From contig NC_089176.1 in NCBI RefSeq assembly GCF_947507565.1, forward strand, positions 1,426,001-1,490,000: a stretch of 64,000 nucleotides of DNA, written 5' to 3'. The number at the start of each line of letters is the position of its first letter. Position 1 is the first letter of the stretch. The DNA comes from Oscarella lobularis. Lineage: Eukaryota; Porifera; Homoscleromorpha; Homosclerophorida; Oscarellidae. This document shows, piece after piece, positions 60,101-64,000 of the stretch. The notes below the pieces were generated by a model. It was not told the DNA's origin. It did not search any database and was given only the letters and a program-made list of their open reading frames with translations. Made by a program: the position numbers and the translations under genes.

Positions 60101-63100
60101 GTGATCGTGATGTCCGGATCCTTTGACTAGAACGCGGTGTCTCGGCTCTTGCTGGGTGGGCGAAAGGAACTCTTCGTAACGCAACGGAGTCAACTGGAAG
60201 CTCGCAAAGAGTTTCAACCAAAGTTCGCCAATCCAATGAGAGACTCCGTGAGCTGTTTCCTGCAACAAAAGCAGATTCGAATCGACGTCAACGAACGCAA
60301 TTAGTTCGGCAAGAATGGGCGTGACGACATTGACGATTTTAAGCCAAAGCGAATGACGAAAAGTGCCGCCCGCTTGAATGCTATTCTGACTTAGAGCCTC
60401 GTTTTTCACCCACTCGCGAGCGTTCTCCTCGCCAGCTCGTTCCTCTCTCTCGATAAGAAGCTTGATTACTCTTCTCTTCAGCTCGACATAGAAGCCTCGA
60501 ACGCCAGTGAGCGACGTCTCGTCTTCGGGTATGAGACGGAGAAGAAGAGTAAGACGCATGTTGGCTGCTTCGAGCGCTGATCCGGCGGGGTCGTCCAAGC
60601 GACTAGTCGCTGCGTGCACGCAGGAACGGAAAAGAACTGCGGCACTTAGAATAGATTCTTCGTTTGCTGGCAAACGGGCTCTTGGCGAAGGTGCAGCAGC
60701 TTCCTCGACTTCCATATCTTCAACGCTTAACGCCGACGTCTCTTGATCAATGTCAGTCATTTCTACGTTCGACGTTTCATGACGAACCAATTGGGGCCCC
60801 GTCTCGACGTCTCCCAGCAACGTGCTCAATTTTCGACCCACTAGAGACGTTATAGAAAGCTGCTTGGCTTGATGAGCAGGTCGCAAGTCGTCGATGTGAA
60901 CCTCGGACCAAGCGCCGCCCTGAAATCCAACGAAGCAGCCACCGGCAACGCGAGGCAAGTGAATTATGAAGACGATGTGTCTCGCCACGGGCTTCAGGCC
61001 GTCCTCTTCGCGCTTGCTGAAGGCATTTTCTCGACACTCCTGCACCAGATATCGAGCACAGGCGACCAGTTCTCCGTTGACGTCGCCCGATTCGCACAGA
61101 ACCAGTAGCACACCGTTCAAGTCGTTCGCCTGGGAGTAGAACGCCGAGACGCGCGAACAGAACTGCTCCTCCGTATCGAACTGCTGCAACGAGATACATG
61201 TCGTGGACAGTTTTATGCACATTTCCACCTCCAGAACGTTCTCATTTGATAGAAGTCTCGAATGAGTCGTAACCTGAATTAACTGACTTCCTCTTTCCCT
61301 TTCCAGCTGGTAGCAAAGGTAGTCGGCCAAGCTGGAATGACTCTGCTCCTTGAAATAGATGTCCCACCAGTCGGACGCTTCATTGCGAAGGCGGGACACT
61401 TGCAAACGGGCGACGGCGTCCGGTGCGGCACACTCCATCAGAGTGCGAAGCGATTCGTTCAACAGCGTATCGTCCAAATCGTCGTCTTTGCCCAAATACA
61501 TTTCGTTTCGTTCGCGCTGCTGCTCGGCAAGACGACGGCAGACGCGTAGAACGATTGTCGCGGCGGCGTCCGGATGATAACCGACGAATGCGTCGCCTGG
61601 CCTGAACGGAACTCTTTTTCGTTCTTCCCGAAAACCGAACTGCTCCACTTCAGAAAAGTCTTTCACCCACTGATCGATGGCTTCGACGATTCGCTGCTGT
61701 TGATGAGTCAGAATAGACGACATTGCGAGGAAGTGCTTTTCCATGCGATTAATCAAAGGAATTGGGAAGTCCTTGTAGACGGCTTCTCGATCAGCAATCA
61801 AAATGAGACGAAATTTCCGATGAACTTGACATTTGACGCGATGGCTTCCCAACCCCAAGTCGACGAAGCGCTGACCACCGTGATAGACGTAGTACTGATT
61901 CAATGCGTCGTACAGGCTTTCGTACAATTTGTCGAGATTGAGGAGAACGACCGTACGCCCCGTAGCCATGCACACTTTCACGCGATTGATGTTGCGGCAA
62001 ATCTGAGTGTACTCTTGATCCTTCGAGAAGCTGCTCCCGAAAATGATTACGGGATCCTCGTCGCCGACGAGAAATCGCTGACGAACGATTGTCAATGCCG
62101 CGTAGTTTTCCGTCAGTAAAAGAAGATAACGGCTTTCTTCCGAGTCTTGCTGCCCGGCTTTGCTCAGATTGGCTCGTATTAGACCTGCAGGACTGCTGTC
62201 GAGCTTTAGCTTGTCAGCCGCGCTGTTGGAGTCGACTTGCAGATGATTGAAAAAGATCGTCTCTGGATTGACTTTGGAGTCCAATCCGCCAAAATTGCGT
62301 CGAATTGCGTGAAGTAGCTGACCGCTGCGAGGAGGCGATTCCGTAATTTTGCAAAAGGAAAATATCATCTTTACGAGGCTGTAGAAGAACAACGTTATCA
62401 ATGTTAGAAGAAATTCATTTCAATTACACTACACGTACATACCTGTAAAAGTCTCGCAAGCCAAAGAACTCTCGTTCTCTATCCCGACTGTTGTAAATTT
62501 CCAAGTAAGCTTTCGCCATTCCGGGGATGAACGGTTCTAGTAGAAACTGCGTCGCTTCGTCTGTGCTGCAAATTCCGCGAGCGCTGACAACTAACTCTGC
62601 GTCAGTAGGCACTTCCCGTTGGACGAGAATTCCACGATTCATTTTCGCCGGATCAAGAGCCCAGTTGGAGATGCCAACAAAAGCAACACGATTAGATGCT
62701 TTGCCTAAAACAATAAAAAGCATATGAGACGCTTTCTGAAAATTGCATTGAAAACGTTGAAGGTTCGACAGAGACTTATCATATGTAACTAGGTCGCGAC
62801 GTATTTAGACGAGAGATGCGCAAACTTAGTGACGGCAGTTAGTACGCTGGGTCAGCAAAATAAATAAAGGCGTTGTGCACTGGTGCGCTGTGCGGTCAAA
62901 CTAACTACCTAACCGGGGTGAGTGCATGGGAGCGGAAATCGTTTCTTCCAGGTGCCTAAATCTCTTTTCAACGGTACTCTATATCAAGGAACTGCGGAGG
63001 TGGTAATACCTTCTTCGCCGTCATTATCCGCTCCTGCTGTTCCGTCGTCAAGGAGAGGATGGAGAGCCTTCAGAGGAAGACGAGGCGAATCTTCTGCCAA

Positions 63101-64000
63101 TCCGACTTCGTCTAACACGACACAAGCGACGAATCGCTCCAAGTCGTTTTCCTTTTGCATTCTTTGACATTGGCTGAATGTGCTGATAATTCCATCAGCC
63201 GTCGAAAGAGGACTGCACTGATACGACACCATGTGAGCTTGTTTCAACTTCTTGTACAGTTCGCTGTTCGAAAGATCGCCCCTCATTGCATTCTTCACGA
63301 CGTCTTTTGCCAGAGATTTCGAGCTTCCAGGTTTTCCGACGAGAAAAAGAGGAATTCGCAAATCGATGCATACGACCATCATAAAAACGTTTTCTTTGAG
63401 AGCGTGGTTACGACCAATTTTCGGCGGTAGTTCTAATTCGTCCAGAAAGACCGCCTGACAGAAGTCTATCTCTTGTCTCATCTGGGCAGCCCCGGGCAGT
63501 GCGCAAGGAGCTCTAAAATGCCGACTGACGGCACTTCGGAATTGCTTTCGTTCCTGAAGCCTGGCCTGATAGCTTACGCCAAGCGCAAGAACGAGAGAAC
63601 GCGTGAGAGGATCCAAAGGCGCAACGGCACCGCTCTTTGCTTTTCGCTCGTCGTACTTCCTTCTCATGAAAGGATCGAGGACTTCGTTTAGCTTGTAAAA
63701 CCACACCATAACCATCATGGCTCGCTCGACGTCTCGCAAGCTTACGAAACTGCACTCGTCTTCGCGATCTCGCATGTAAGATTGGGACGCGGCAAGAACG
63801 GCCGTAGCAACGTCAATAAGACCAGGCGCGTTGGGAAGCGATCCACTGTTAACGTGTCTCGAAACGATTTGACGAATGTAAAGTCTCTCTGCCACCGGAT
63901 TTAGCTGACCAAAGTCCCAGACAAGTGCTTTCATGCTCTCTGGAAGCGGATGAACTCGATAAACCAACTGCCGCAGAGGGATGTCGCCAAGGCGATCCTC
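54125..64000 (-). CDS. RNF213: RNF213-like AAA ATPase / E3 ubiquitin ligase, copy B (5' part outside window)
   Basis: Nearly identical to copy A over its visible part, with a constant offset of about 20.1 kb (stop 54125 against 33993; donor 63009 against 42911). It holds AAA4 with GKPGSSKS (about 63318-63345) and LDEVGLAEDS (about 63087-63116), a 305-nt intron (63009-62705), the E3 module (62401-59786), RING (58738-58905), RZ finger (about 56780-57060) and C-terminus ending LERQ. Introns differ more than exons. All domain residues that I checked are intact. A TAG at 56925-56927 lies inside a 58-nt intron, not in the coding sequence. Whether this copy also carries SAM-SAM-SH3 cannot be seen. 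A functional second enzyme with a possibly different specificity is inferred. Confidence 0.85.
56683..56707. repeat. GTTAAA hexamer microsatellite
   Basis: Four tandem copies of GTTAAA in an intron of RNF213-B. Copy A lacks it at the matching place (36565-36590), so the expansion postdates the duplication or was lost in A. Confidence 0.85.

Overview
This window looks like gene-dense nuclear DNA from an early-branching animal, and a sponge is my best guess. The reasons are animal-only or animal-typical modules (reelin repeats with Asp-boxes, Death domain, FN2, SH3/SAM, RNF213-type AAA-E3), very short GT-AG introns (about 46-60 nt in many places), and a plant/protist-looking LRR plus multi-pass membrane family. 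The species call is inference; no search was possible. Every convincing gene reads on the minus strand, so each gene's 5' end is at the higher coordinate.

Layout. 1-15,016: two copies of a two-gene unit. Each unit has a caspase-like/Roc-COR/Death gene (ROCO-1, cut by the window edge; ROCO-2) and, upstream of it, an LRR multi-pass membrane receptor (LRR-TM-1, LRR-TM-2). A broken, partly inverted ROCO relic lies between the units. 15,807-26,958: one large reelin-like gene with a signal peptide, a tandem array of reelin sub-repeat cassettes, EGF and FN2 modules, complete reelin repeats, a transmembrane helix and a short tyrosine-containing cytoplasmic tail. 27,938-29,371: an NHL-repeat plus BTB gene. 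29,691-33,525: ROCO-3. 33,993-about 53,700: a complete RNF213-like giant AAA ATPase/E3 ligase (copy A). From exon phases I can join its 5' exons to SAM, SAM and SH3 domains, a fusion I do not know from RNF213. 54,125-64,000: the 3' half of a second, nearly identical RNF213-like gene (copy B), running off the window.

History. Relics show the region grew by tandem duplication and decay. A short RNF213 tail relic sits upstream of NHL-BTB. An internally deleted NHL-BTB relic sits downstream of intact RNF213-A. A ROCO fragment sits upstream of LRR-TM-1.

Biology (inference). Membrane receptors (LRR-TM, reelin-like), cytosolic GTPase/Death/caspase-like switches (ROCO) and RNF213-type ubiquitin ligases are all families tied to innate sensing, cell death or ubiquitin coating of intruders. 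Their repeated, diverging copies suggest a self-defence or recognition cluster. The most novel elements are the caspase-like-Roc-COR-Death proteins, which lack the expected catalytic His in all three copies; the SAM-SAM-SH3-RNF213 fusion; and the membrane-anchored reelin-like protein.
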